From: Lantana camara
Lineage: Eukaryota > Streptophyta > Magnoliopsida > Lamiales > Verbenaceae
Direction of reading: 5' to 3'
Length of the DNA stretch: 64,000 nucleotides
Assembly: GCA_037501455.1 (NCBI GenBank)
Contig: CM074856.1
Coordinates: forward strand, 46,281,001-46,345,000
Made by a program: the position numbers and the translations under genes
Shown here: positions 48,086-58,200 of the stretch, in pieces
Position numbering within the stretch: the first letter of the stretch is position 1
How the letters are laid out: every line of letters begins with the position of its first letter
Notes under the pieces: model-generated
What the model was told of the DNA's origin: nothing
The model's input: the letters and a program-made list of their open reading frames with translations, nothing else
The model's database searches: none

Positions 48086-49131
48086 CCTTCTAAGGTGCGC
48101 CACGTGGCACCGCCATTTTATGCCATATCAAATATGATTTGAATGATACACAAATAATGATTATATTTCAAAAAAAAAAAAAAAAAAAACAAATATACGC
48201 ATCTTCTAACCTTTCTTATAAAATAAATTGAATTTTTCTTCAAAAGATTAGCGCGGCTTGTCTGTGATGGTTGATGTGATACCAAAAACGGAATGAAAAT
48301 TTGATCAATAACCTGCACATCAAAAAATAGATTAAAAGAGATAATTGTTTGAATGTGAATAAATATTTCAAGAACATAAATAATTCATTCAAAACATTAA
48401 AGAAGAAAAACAAAGTAAAGGAGAAATACGGAAAAGAAAACGGAGAAGAAAGATTAGTCGTAAATTTTGGAGTAAAGAAGTAAATACTTATATTGATAAT
48501 AAATTCTATTTGAGAGCAATTTAAGCAACCTAATTAATTTCGTTACTTTGGAAGGTTCAGATTCAAGTTTAAAATTATAATGATTTCTTATGTAAATTGT
48601 GTACATGATTTAGATAAGTTTACAAAATCTTTATAATATTTAGAAAAATTAAGACATCTACTTTTAATATATTATATTCCTTAAAAATTAATCCCCTTGA
48701 TTGATGTCAAAATTTTATTTACAATTTATTGGAATCAATAATTTCTCAAGAGAAATATACTCTGATGTTTCTTATTAGATCAATTAACAACTTAATATAA
48801 ATAAAATTTTATTAATTGAATATTACCTAAATTTATGAGATTAATAAGTTAATTGGTTTGATTTGTTAAATAATTGAAATCATAAAAAATTTAAACATCG
48901 TGTATTTAATTAACCAATAAATAATTATTGGTTAGATATTTTTAAATTTATGGGGTTGATAAGATAATTAATATAATTAATAGAAAAAAGTTAATTAATG
49001 TGTTTGGTAATCTCAAAATATTAAATATCATAGATAATTAATCAATTAATGAGATATTTTTAATAAAATAAAACTTTTTAAAAAAGAAAAAGGAAAAAAA
49101 GACTGTTGAATTAAAATTGCCACATTTTAAC

Positions 49132-49195
<64 letters not shown>

Positions 49196-50588
49196 GCATT
49201 CTGAATGAATAAGGCATTAAGAACTTTTAAAATTAATTAAAAGTTGAAATTACATAAAGTAATTTTTCAAACAAATAATAAATAGTATTTAGTTCAAATT
49301 GTGTATTTAATATATAAAAAATTAACTCATTTTATTTAATTACCACCATCTAGGATCATTCCATGCATTGATGCATATAGTTTATTTTTTCCATTTTCCA
49401 AATCATTTAGGCAAGATTTAAGGGATTAATTATATTGACACCCAATTAAAGCTCTTGAATTTATTTTATAATTGATGATTAGGATAAATAAAAATTAATT
49501 TATATCTCATAAAAGAATTAATAATGAAATTATATCAAATAAGGAGAGATTTGTTTAGGAACTACAGATAATAATTTGTTTAAATATTAAAAATAATTCA
49601 AAATTCTAAGAATTCATCATTAGAAAAAAAAAAAAAAAAAGTACACATAAAAAGTATATTATGAATTTTGTTTAAGATATTTATTTTTTTAATTACTATT
49701 TATTTTCATAATAAAATAATATACAAAATAAAAATAAGTCAATCATAATTTTTCCATTTAATTGAAAATCTAAAGACAAAAAACACAAAATATCATTCGA
49801 TCAAACTTGCCAAAGATAATTATTTTCCTTAATTACTACTTATTTTCATAATAAAATAATATATAAAATAAAAACCAACCAATTATAATTTTCAATTTAA
49901 TTAAAAATCTCAAAAAATCTACAAAATTCCACTTCATCAAAATGTTAAAAAGTCAAATAGTCAAATGTGGTTTTCAAATATATAATAGTATAGATTTGAT
50001 TTATTTATATCTACACTCCAAACGAGTTTTTAAATAAAAGAACACCCCCACATTTAGATTTATTAACATTGGATACTCAAATGAATTTTGAAATTACAAA
50101 CAACTCCCTTTCCATTATAAAAATTATTTTAAAACTATTGTATTCATTTGGGGTTTAAATGTAAAAATTCATTTTTGGAATGTTCTGTGTTTTAAAACCC
50201 ATTTAAATTAAAATTTTGGATGAAAATAATAAAGAATTCGAATGAAAATAGGATCATTTATAATTTTAAAATTTATTGGGTGTTCTATATTATTTAATTT
50301 AAATATGGGAGTATCCTGTTATTAAAATTCATTTGGAGGATAGATGTAAGGGGAAGTTATTTAAAAGGACCAAATATCCTCAAAAGTTATCTTAAACCCC
50401 CTAGTTTGGAAAATGTATGTTTTAGGTTACCAATACACAAGTTATTTTTTCTAAACCCCCCATGACCCTGAAAAGTCTGTTTTGCCCCCACTTTTTCTTG
50501 TTTTTTTTTTCCTTTTTTTCCCCTCGCCGAAAAAGAGGATTTCCATTTTAGGAAAGATTCATCTCATAATCTGCAACCACATTTCCAC
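48086..50588. repeat. AT-rich flank, second copy of the 2.5-kb duplication
   Basis: Begins with 45 bp of Tat LTR end (48086-48130) and AATAT, then follows 37985-40435 base for base with few differences, such as poly-A lengths, (TA)n length and single substitutions. It continues beyond the breakpoint into the Mutator-like element. No gene seen up to about 50349. Confidence 0.92.
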
Positions 50589-50908
50589 TTCGTCGGCAAC
50601 GAGATCTAACTGCGACGACAGCAGGATAAAGGTAGGCGGCGGCAACGGCAACGAAGACAGCAGGATCTTGATAAGCGGCGGCAACGGGAGTCGATTTAGT
50701 TATCATGCCCTATTTCCTGTACTGCTATAAGGTATTATCAGCGTGTGAATGTTAATTGAATGTATTCCTGGCGTTAATTGAATGTTAATTATGTGAAATA
50801 GACAGTATAATTCACTAATAATTTGTATCGAATTGAATTGCTGATACTTTGTATGGACTCGAATTGTTGAACCTCTGCGAACTGATACTTCAAATTGGTA
50901 TTCTAAAG

Positions 50909-51387
50909 ATGGCGTTGGCCGGTGACAAAGCTCAAGACAAGCAAATCCTAGGAAGTTGTTGGTTTAATGGCGAAATTACGGTATTTCCAATTCCGCGGAG
51001 TGCGTCAGTGGAAGAGATTCACGCGCAAATTGGTGAAGAGTGGTCAGACTTCAACTCTGATGCTTACGTAGTACAATACCGCATACCCCATAAAAAAGAT
51101 TTCTGGGTTAGTTTGCGACGTGACGGGCAGATTCCGACTATGATCCAACTGCATGAACTTGCCAAACTCAACATTGTTGAGATGAGGGCGATTCAGCCTC
51201 CTGCCTATTTAGGTGGGAAGCAAGCATCGAAGAGAACGTATGGGATTTCTAATTTATTCGTTTCTGTATTAACACTATATTTATTAATTTCTGGACAGTA
51301 ATCTCATTCTGTGTCAGGAAAAGAAGATATAACCCCTACGCTGATGGTTCATACTTGGTCATTGTTCGTTCTAAGGTTGAGGATTGA
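50909..51387 (+). CDS. Small two-exon ORF, possible N-terminal MULE-transposase-like domain
   Basis: Exon 1 50909-51237 and exon 2 51318-51387, with intron 51238-51317 (GTATGG..GTGTCAG), give 132 residues. I chose the ATG at 50909 (MALAGDKAQDKQ); an in-frame ATG at 50849 would add 20 residues. The protein starts with a beta-rich stretch (SCWFNGEITVFPIP), then SVEEIHAQIGEEW, YVVQYRIPHKKDFWVSLRRDG and a final basic tail KRRYNPYADG. The layout recalls the ubiquitin/PB1-like N-terminal domain that precedes MuDR-type transposases, but I cannot confirm it. No signal peptide or membrane segment. It stands just left of the 42-bp repeat array. Function unknown; it may be a truncated transposase or a captured gene piece. 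Confidence 0.5.
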
Positions 51388-51554
51388 TCAGATCCACTGC
51401 GTGTTATGGAGTTGAGGATTGATTTTATTCACTCTTTTTTAAGGAACTTTATTTGTTGTTGTAATCGTATACACCCCTTTATGATTGTTTCTATTTGTTT
51501 GAAACTACGTCGATAAATTGCTTGATGTTGTTTTCTCAATTTGATCTAATGGAA

Positions 51555-52710
51555 ACGTTAAGAATGGGTGATAATGGCAGATTTTGTCATTAGAAATGCG
51601 TGATTAAAAGAAGACTTTGTCCAGTGAAACGTTAGAAATGCGTGATTAAAAGAATACTTTGTCCAGTGAAACGTTATAATTGCGTAATTAAAGGTGGACT
51701 TTGTCCAGTGAAACGTTAGAAATGCGTGATTAAAAGAATACTTTGTCCAGTGAAACGTTAGAATGCGTAATTAAAGGCAGACTTTGCCAAGTGAAACGTT
51801 AAGAAATGCGTAATTGAAGGTTGGGTTTGTCCAGTGAAAGTTTAAAAATGCGTGATTAAAAGAATACTTTGTCCAGTGAAATGTTAGAAATGCGTGATTA
51901 AAAGAAGACTTTGTCTAGTGAAACATTAGAAATGCGTAATTAAAGGCAGACTTTGTCCAGTGAAACGTTAAGAAATGCGTAATTGAAGGTTGGGTTTGTC
52001 CAGTGAAAGTTTAAGAATGCGTGATTAAAAGAATACTTTGTCCAGTGAAACGTTAGGCATGCGTAATTAAAGGCAAACTTTGTCCAGTGAAACGTTAAGA
52101 AATGCATAATTGAAGGTTGGGTTTGTCCAGTGAAAGTTTAAGAATGCGTGATTAAAAGAATACTTTGTCCAGTGAAACTTTAGAAATGCGTGATTAAAAG
52201 AATACTTTGTCCAGTGAAACGTTAGAATTGCGTAATTAAATATGGACTTTGTCCAGTGAAACGTTAAAAATGAGTGATTAAAAGAATACTTTGTCCAGTG
52301 AAACGTTAGAAATGCATAATTAAAGGCAGACTTTGTCCAGTGAAACGTTAAGGAATGCGTAATTGAAGGTTGGGCTTGTCCAGTGAAACGTTAAGAATGC
52401 TTGATTAGAGGCAGACTTTGTCCAGTGAAACGTTAGAAATGCGTGATTAAAAGAATACTTTGTCCAGTGAAATGTTATAAATGCGTAATTAAACAAAGAC
52501 TTTGTCCAGTGAAACGTTAGAAATGCGTGACTAAAAGAAGACTTTGTCCAGTGAAACGTTAGATTCACTGGATAGAAATGCGTGATTAAAAGAATACTTT
52601 GTCCAGTGAAATGTTAGAATTGCGTAATTAAACGAAGACTTTGTCCAGTGAAACATTAAGAATGCGTGATTAAATGAAGACTTTGTCCAGTGAAACGTTA
52701 AGAATGCGTG
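51555..52710 (+). repeat. Left arm: about 26 tandem copies of a 41-43 bp repeat
   Basis: The core TTTGTCCAGTGAAACGTTA is followed by GAAATGCGTGATTAAAAGAA in each unit. Units vary by substitutions and 1-2 bp indels. It is the inverted counterpart of 52933-53607. Confidence 0.95.
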
Positions 52711-52932
52711 ATTCAATAAATCTTGATTCTCTCTATTGTAATGTTGTGGTCATGATTCAATAAATCTTGATTCTCTCTATTGTAATGTTATAGTCATGAT
52801 TCAATAAATCTTGATCTACTCTATTGTAATGTTGTGTTCATGATTCAATGATTCAATAAATCTTGATTCACTCTATTGTAATGTTGTGTTCATGATTCAA
52901 GAAATCTTGATTCTCTCTATTGTAATGTTGTG
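52711..52932 (+). repeat. Loop: five tandem copies of a 44-bp repeat
   Basis: Units start ATTCAATAAATCTTGATT at about 52711, 52755, 52799, 52851 and 52895; the fourth has an 8-bp local duplication. Each unit ends CTATTGTAATGTTGTGGTCATG. It separates the two inverted arms. Confidence 0.93.
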
Positions 52933-53607
52933 GACAAAGTCTTCTTTTAATTTCTAATGTTTCACTGGACAAAGCATTCTTTTAATTACGCATTTCTAAT
53001 GTTTCACTGGACAAAGTTTTCTTTGAATCACGCATTCTTAACGTTTCACCTGAAAAAGTCTTCTTTTAATTACGCATTTCTAACGTTTCACTGGACAAAG
53101 CATTCTTTTAATTACGCATTTCTAATGTTTCACTGGACAAAGTCTTCTTTGAATCACGCATTCTTAACGTTGCACCTGACAAAGTCTTCTTTTAATTACG
53201 CATTTCTAACGTTTCACTGGACAAAGCATTCTTTTAATTACGCATTTCTAATGTTTCACTGGGCAAAGTCTTCTTTGAATCACGCATTCTTAACGTTTCA
53301 CCTGACAAAGTCTTCTTTTAATTACGCATTTCTAATGTTTCACTGGACAAAGTCGTCTTTGAATCACGCATTCTTAACGTTTCACCTGACAAAGTCTTCT
53401 TTTAATTACGCATTTCTAACGTTTCATTGGACAAAGCATTCTTTTAATTACGCATTTCTAATGTTTCACTGGACAAAGTCGTCTTTGAATCACGCATTCT
53501 TAACGTTTCACCTGACAAAGTCTTCTTTTAATTACACATTTCTAACGTTTCACTGGACAAAGCATTCTTTTAATTACGCATTTCTAATGTTTCACTGGAC
53601 AAAGTCT
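52933..53607 (-). repeat. Right arm: about 16 copies of the same repeat, inverted
   Basis: The + strand reads GTTTCACTGGACAAAGTCTTC.., the reverse complement of the left-arm unit. Three variants (CACTGGACAAAGTC, CACCTGACAAAGTC and CACTGGACAAAGCA) tend to alternate, giving a higher-order period near 125 bp. The 229-residue ORF across it is a by-product of a unit length near 42 bp. Confidence 0.95.
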
Positions 53608-53858
53608 TCATCACTGGTTCATCAGTTTCTCTGTTTTCATATATAACTGTAATATAGTTCATCAGTTTATCAAACTAACTCTTATTTTTCCAACTAAAAC
53701 AGACTTCCTTGTAGGATATATACTAGAATCAAACAACAATAAACAACCAACACTAAACATTTCATTACAGAACAAAAAATATACACTACAATCAACTAAT
53801 AGTAACATTTAAACTACTATAAACAATCCACAAACAACAAATTTTGGAGAAGCGATGT

Positions 53859-54137
53859 CTATATCATGGGGGAGGAAACTCCAGGACACGACAATAATCT
53901 ACAGAATTCGTAAAATTTTATCCGCAATTCTTTCACCGCTGCTACAACATCTCGGGCCCAGAATCTTGTTTTGAATCGCTGAGTCAAATCACGCGCCACA
54001 TTAAACAACACTGTGTCGAAGACTTCTAGCCGATCGATTTCGTTGTCTTCGGCATATATCCGAAGACGTTCAACCATGTACGCTTCCACCCATGCCAGAA
54101 TAGGTCTTGGAAGGGGATTCATGACTTTGTTTGTCAA
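53859..54137 (-). CDS. Small ORF, possible Myb/SANT-like domain fragment
   Basis: 92 residues read from 54137 to 53859: a helix-rich protein with ILAWVEAYMVERLRIY, then FNVARDLTQRFKTRFWARDV and VKELRIKFYEFCRLLSCPG. The spacing of aromatic residues and the final LRIKFYEFCRLL..PGV segment resemble the trihelix/Myb-SANT-like domain found with plant transposons; this is a pattern judgement only. The reading frame upstream on the minus strand (54070-54345) is open in another frame and may be an upstream exon. It faces the 42-bp repeat array convergently with the ORF at 50909. Likely a decayed or captured gene. Confidence 0.4.
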   Translation of the reverse strand: MTNKVMNPLPRPILAWVEAYMVERLRIYAEDNEIDRLEVFDTVLFNVARDLTQRFKTRFWARDVVAAVKELRIKFYEFCRLLSCPGVSSPMI

Positions 54138-55163
54138 GGATTGAGATCTGGGAGAGAAAGAGAAGCATGGCTTCTTGCAGGTGATGAAATGGGGATGAAA
54201 ATTTTGCAGCTGTCTGCGTACAGGGCAAGATTGAAGATACTAATAAAGGTGATTGGACCGTAAACCAACCGACGCACCCCTTCGTCGCATTGTAAAATTG
54301 ATTGGCCAGTCCAAATTCCGGGAAAGCGTGCCGACAGCTTTTCATTTAATTCAAGCGTCTCATCGGGAATGCATAATAATCTATTAAGTTTGTAATGTAA
54401 ATATTCATTTTATTAGTTATTGGAAGGTCTGTTTGTCTAGTTAAAAAAAAATAATTCCAGAAATTATAAAACAGCATTTCGAAACAAAGTTGCCGGAAAC
54501 CCGTTTCAAAAAAGAGTCGCCGGAAAGGTCATTTGGAAAGACTCGCCGGAAATTGGTTGCCGGAATAGAGTAGCCAGAAAGATCAGACGTGGGAAGAAGA
54601 AGCAAAGATCAGACGCGGGAAGAAGACAATGGACATCTATGTTCTTCTTCAATTTATTAAGGATATTATGGTACTTTTACAAGATTTGGGGGGTTTACAA
54701 AAAAATAGAAAGGATAATAGGGAGAAAATATATCTATTTATTGAATTGAGGGGTTAACAAAAGTTTTCAACCATACTAGGGGGTGTTCATTAATTTGTCA
54801 TAGATGTAATTCACTCTATTTAATTTTAAACGCACATAAGAAAAGGTAACTTCAACCAAAAGAAAAATTAATACGTTAACCTCTGTCGCTAATTTAGCAA
54901 CACAGAAAAGGATCAACTGTGGACGAAGCATGCACACAACTACATGCAACTATTGATTCGTCCATGTTGACGATCCGATCGTTTTGAGAATTTCGTTCTG
55001 CAATTTTCGCTTTTCGCTTTCCGTTTTCCGATCGCAATTACGAACCGATGTAGCGTAATCTCGAAAGTTTGGTTTACCGTGGTCCGGAGGGTTTGGGCTT
55101 AGAAATTGAATGAATCAATCGTGAAGAGCGAAGGATGGTTTTCTAATTGAAGTTAGGAAGGGA
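54138..55163. other. MULE right end and presumptive promoter/5' region of the TT9-like gene
   Basis: Up to 54799 this is the right end of the Mutator-like element, with repeated GCCGGAAA-type blocks at 54491-54565. From 54810 it is the intergenic and 5' untranslated part of the next gene. I see no clear TATA box close to the start, only AT-rich DNA then a pyrimidine-rich stretch at 55000-55030. Confidence 0.5.
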
Positions 55164-55244
55164 ATGCTGAGGATGAAATTAGATGCAGAAAGTGTTATCG
55201 CGGCCTTCGATAAGCAGTATGCGGTTTTCCTTCTGGAGATCTAG
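55164..55244 (+). CDS. Upstream ORF overlapping the TT9-like start codon
   Basis: ATG at 55164 (with a second in-frame ATG at 55173) opens a 26-codon frame that ends at TAG 55242-55244, past the main ATG at 55219 and in another frame. If the mRNA starts upstream of 55164, ribosomes would meet this frame first, which would reduce translation of the main protein. Whether it lies in the transcript is not shown by the sequence. Confidence 0.45.
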   Translation: MLRMKLDAESVIAAFDKQYAVFLLEI

Positions 55245-58200
55245 AAATAGATTTTCGTTGGATGAACTCAGGTAAGTGTTTGTTTTGTTTTGATTGTGGA
55301 AAATTTTCTCTAATTTCTGATTGTTGTGTAATTTGAGTCAATTGTAGCTCTGCCACTGTGTGGATTGGTAGTGGTGCATTAGAGTTGAAAAGAGAGAGAG
55401 GAATTAATGATTTAAATGTCTAAATGGGGATTTTAGATTTTGTTAGTTGATCGTTGTTTTGCAATGTTGCTTTTGGTTTGGAAAATAGTAAACGGGCATA
55501 TGCTTGAGTTAATTTCTGGTGAAATAATCGAATTAAAGTGCCTTTTTGGTTCATGGATTGATGAATACTACAGAAATATTTATTGCTCACAGTATTTCCC
55601 TTTTCTTTTGTGCAGATACCTAGTAGAGCAATTGGTGATAGTTGAAATGGTGACTGAGGCTAACAAGGTACTCTGTTCTTGTTCTGCCGCATTCAGGCAC
55701 CTCCTTGTTTTTACTTACGTGTTTGTGCCAGTGCTATCATTGCTGCGGTATTGCTCCTTTTGATATTCTTTTTTCAGTATGAACGTGTTTTGGTATTCTG
55801 ATTCTACACATTGTATGCTTCAGGACTTTGTCATTGAGGCATTGAGATCTATTGCAGAGTTGATAACTTATGGTGACCAACATGATGCCGCCTATTTTGA
55901 GTGTGACATCGGTGCTTTCTCTTTTGATAAGCCAATGCATGCAATACTTAGGAAAATAGACTTGTTTCTGTTACTGAATAATGAAGCACATTTTGGTTAA
56001 TTCTCAGGTATTTCATGGAGAAGAAGGTTTTGCATGAATTTTTACGTATATTAGAAATCAGTAAAACTGAAATAGTTTCGGTCCAGCTGTTGCAAACAAT
56101 GAGCATAATGATCCAGAACCTCAAAAATCAAGATTCAATACGTATGTCGTAATCAACATGCCAACCTTAGTTGTACATCTTTTTTTTTCTTTTTATGTCT
56201 CCACCTTTGCTTCTCTGAAATCTTTTTCTTTGGAGTATGTTTGCAGATTATATGTTTAGCAATGGGCATATTACCAGGCTTATAACTTACTCATTTGATT
56301 TCAAAAACGAAGAGCTATTATCTTATTACATATCCTTCATAAGGTTTTGCTTCAAATTCGATTTCATGCTCCCATTTATTGTTTCATATATTTGTTTTTG
56401 TTCTTCTTGCCTATGGATCATGTCTCCCTGACTTTGGTTTTTCAATTGCTTTTTGACCATGTAAGGGCAGTAAGTGTAAGGTTGAACAGGGATACTATTT
56501 CTCTCCTTGTCAAGACGCAAAATGTGAGTTTTCTTATCACCTTTATCCCCTGAGTAATACTTGTTTTGAGTTATTTTAATACCATATTTGTACGTGAAGT
56601 AATATTACTCGTGGGATCTTTTATACCATTAGGAACTGAAGCAATAATTGTATCGCCTTCTTATTTAGGAAAAAAGAATAAATTGATAAAGAAGAACATT
56701 GAACATGGCTGTCATTTATTGCAATTTCATGTTCTTTCTATATCCCTTTGCTGAGCATGCTATTTATTCCTTTAGGACGAACTAGTTTCTTTCCCTCTTT
56801 ATCTTGAGGCGATAAGGTTTGCCTTCCATGAAGAAAGTATGATTCGAACTGCTGTACGTGCTTTAACGCTGAATGTTTATCATGGTGCGTTTCTGCTTTA
56901 TGACTGTTTAGCTTCGGTAGCTCTACTTCAGTGAACAATGTAAATACTTACAAACTGCATAAACAATTACCTTGCACTGATTTGCAGTTGGAAATGAAGC
57001 TGTAAACAGGTTTGTATCAAGGTCTCCGCATGCGGATTATTTCTTAAACTTGGTTGAATTTTTCCGAGATCAATGTACCAATTTGAACCTATTGGTTTCA
57101 AATTCATCAAAGTAAGATACAATAAAAGTACGGTATTCCATTGTAATAATAGTCCATATTTCATTATTTTAGACATGCATAATATTTTCAAACAGGAATC
57201 CAGGCATTGGGTCAGTTTCATCCATCATTTCTACTGTTGATGAGATTGAAGACAACCTCTACTATTTCAGTGACATAGTTTCTTCTGGAATTCCTGATGT
57301 TGGGACAATAATAATGGACAGTATTATGAGGCTTTTGATTCTTCCATTTCTTCTTCCTTCCGTGAGGATTGGATCAATCAATGTACCACATATTTCCTCA
57401 TCTATGCTTTTTGATGTCTCTTTAATTCTGTTATATAATAATTTTTGGATTTATCGTTATAAGCAGGAACCACAATTTGGTGCTGTCGCTTCTTTATTTT
57501 TGCTTTGCTGTATCTTGCGCATTCTAAAAATAAAAGATCTGGCAAACACTGTCGCTGCTGCTCTCTTATGCCGCACAGGGATGCCTGCTCCGAACTGTGA
57601 AGCTAAACCCAATGGTTATATGCCAGATAATGGCATTGCTGAAGAAAATAATAACATTTCCAAATCTGATGCTGGATTTTTGCGTGTTATTGGTCCAACA
57701 TCTAATTCCCTTGAAGGCCAGCCACTAAATGTTGTCTTGGGTCATGATTGTGGTTTTACACAATTTGTTCCAAGGTAATTGATACTATTAGTCGCATTTG
57801 ATATCATCTTTATTTTCCCTCTAGTTGATTACATCTTTTCTCAAGACCAGATCTGTCTATGCATATTAAATAGCTATACAACGGATGAGCTTTGGCTTAA
57901 ATATTAATTAGTAAAGGTTGGTACCAGCACCAGCTACCAAGAGGTAAAAGATTGTAAACGTCACTCCCCATTAATTCCATTTGGGAGAAACTTTTTAAAT
58001 AAAACTTCCTTATAAGATATTACATTCCATAATCATGAGATTGTTCGATTGAAATTGCATAAGACAGCTGAAACGGATACTTGCTTGAAAGGAACGTACA
58101 GCGTGGAGTGTAAAAGATTAGAAGAAAATGCATTAGAAAGTATTAATTGTTTGCCTCTTCTCTTCATCTTGGGTAATTGTTAAGTGACGTATACTTTGAT

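Larger units (their letters stand above)
50350..54799. mobile_element. Probable Mutator-like element (MULE), rearranged
   Basis: The direct repeat ATAGATGTAA occurs at 50340-50349 and 54800-54809, which fits the 9-bp target duplication of Mutator-like elements. The ends are weakly inverted: ACCCCCTAGTTTGG near the left end (about 50395-50408) against ACCCCCTAGTATGG on the minus strand near 54770-54785, and TAAACCCCCCA further in on both sides. Inside are a + strand ORF at the left, a large inverted array of 42-bp repeats in the middle and a minus-strand ORF at the right. No transposase catalytic domain is visible, so it is non-autonomous or decayed. The TIRs are degenerate and the exact ends are uncertain. 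Confidence 0.55.

Noticed and set aside
52957..53646. 229-residue ORF with a repeated FHWTK-type motif on the + strand (and similar minus-strand ORFs at 52320-52716)
   Set aside because: It is created by the roughly 42-bp repeat, a multiple of three. There is no start context or domain, and the same happens on the opposite strand in the other arm.
56566..56754. 62-codon ORF inside intron 6 of the TT9-like gene, looking vaguely like organelle sequence
   Set aside because: No family recognised. It lies wholly in a GT-AG intron whose removal keeps the main frame.
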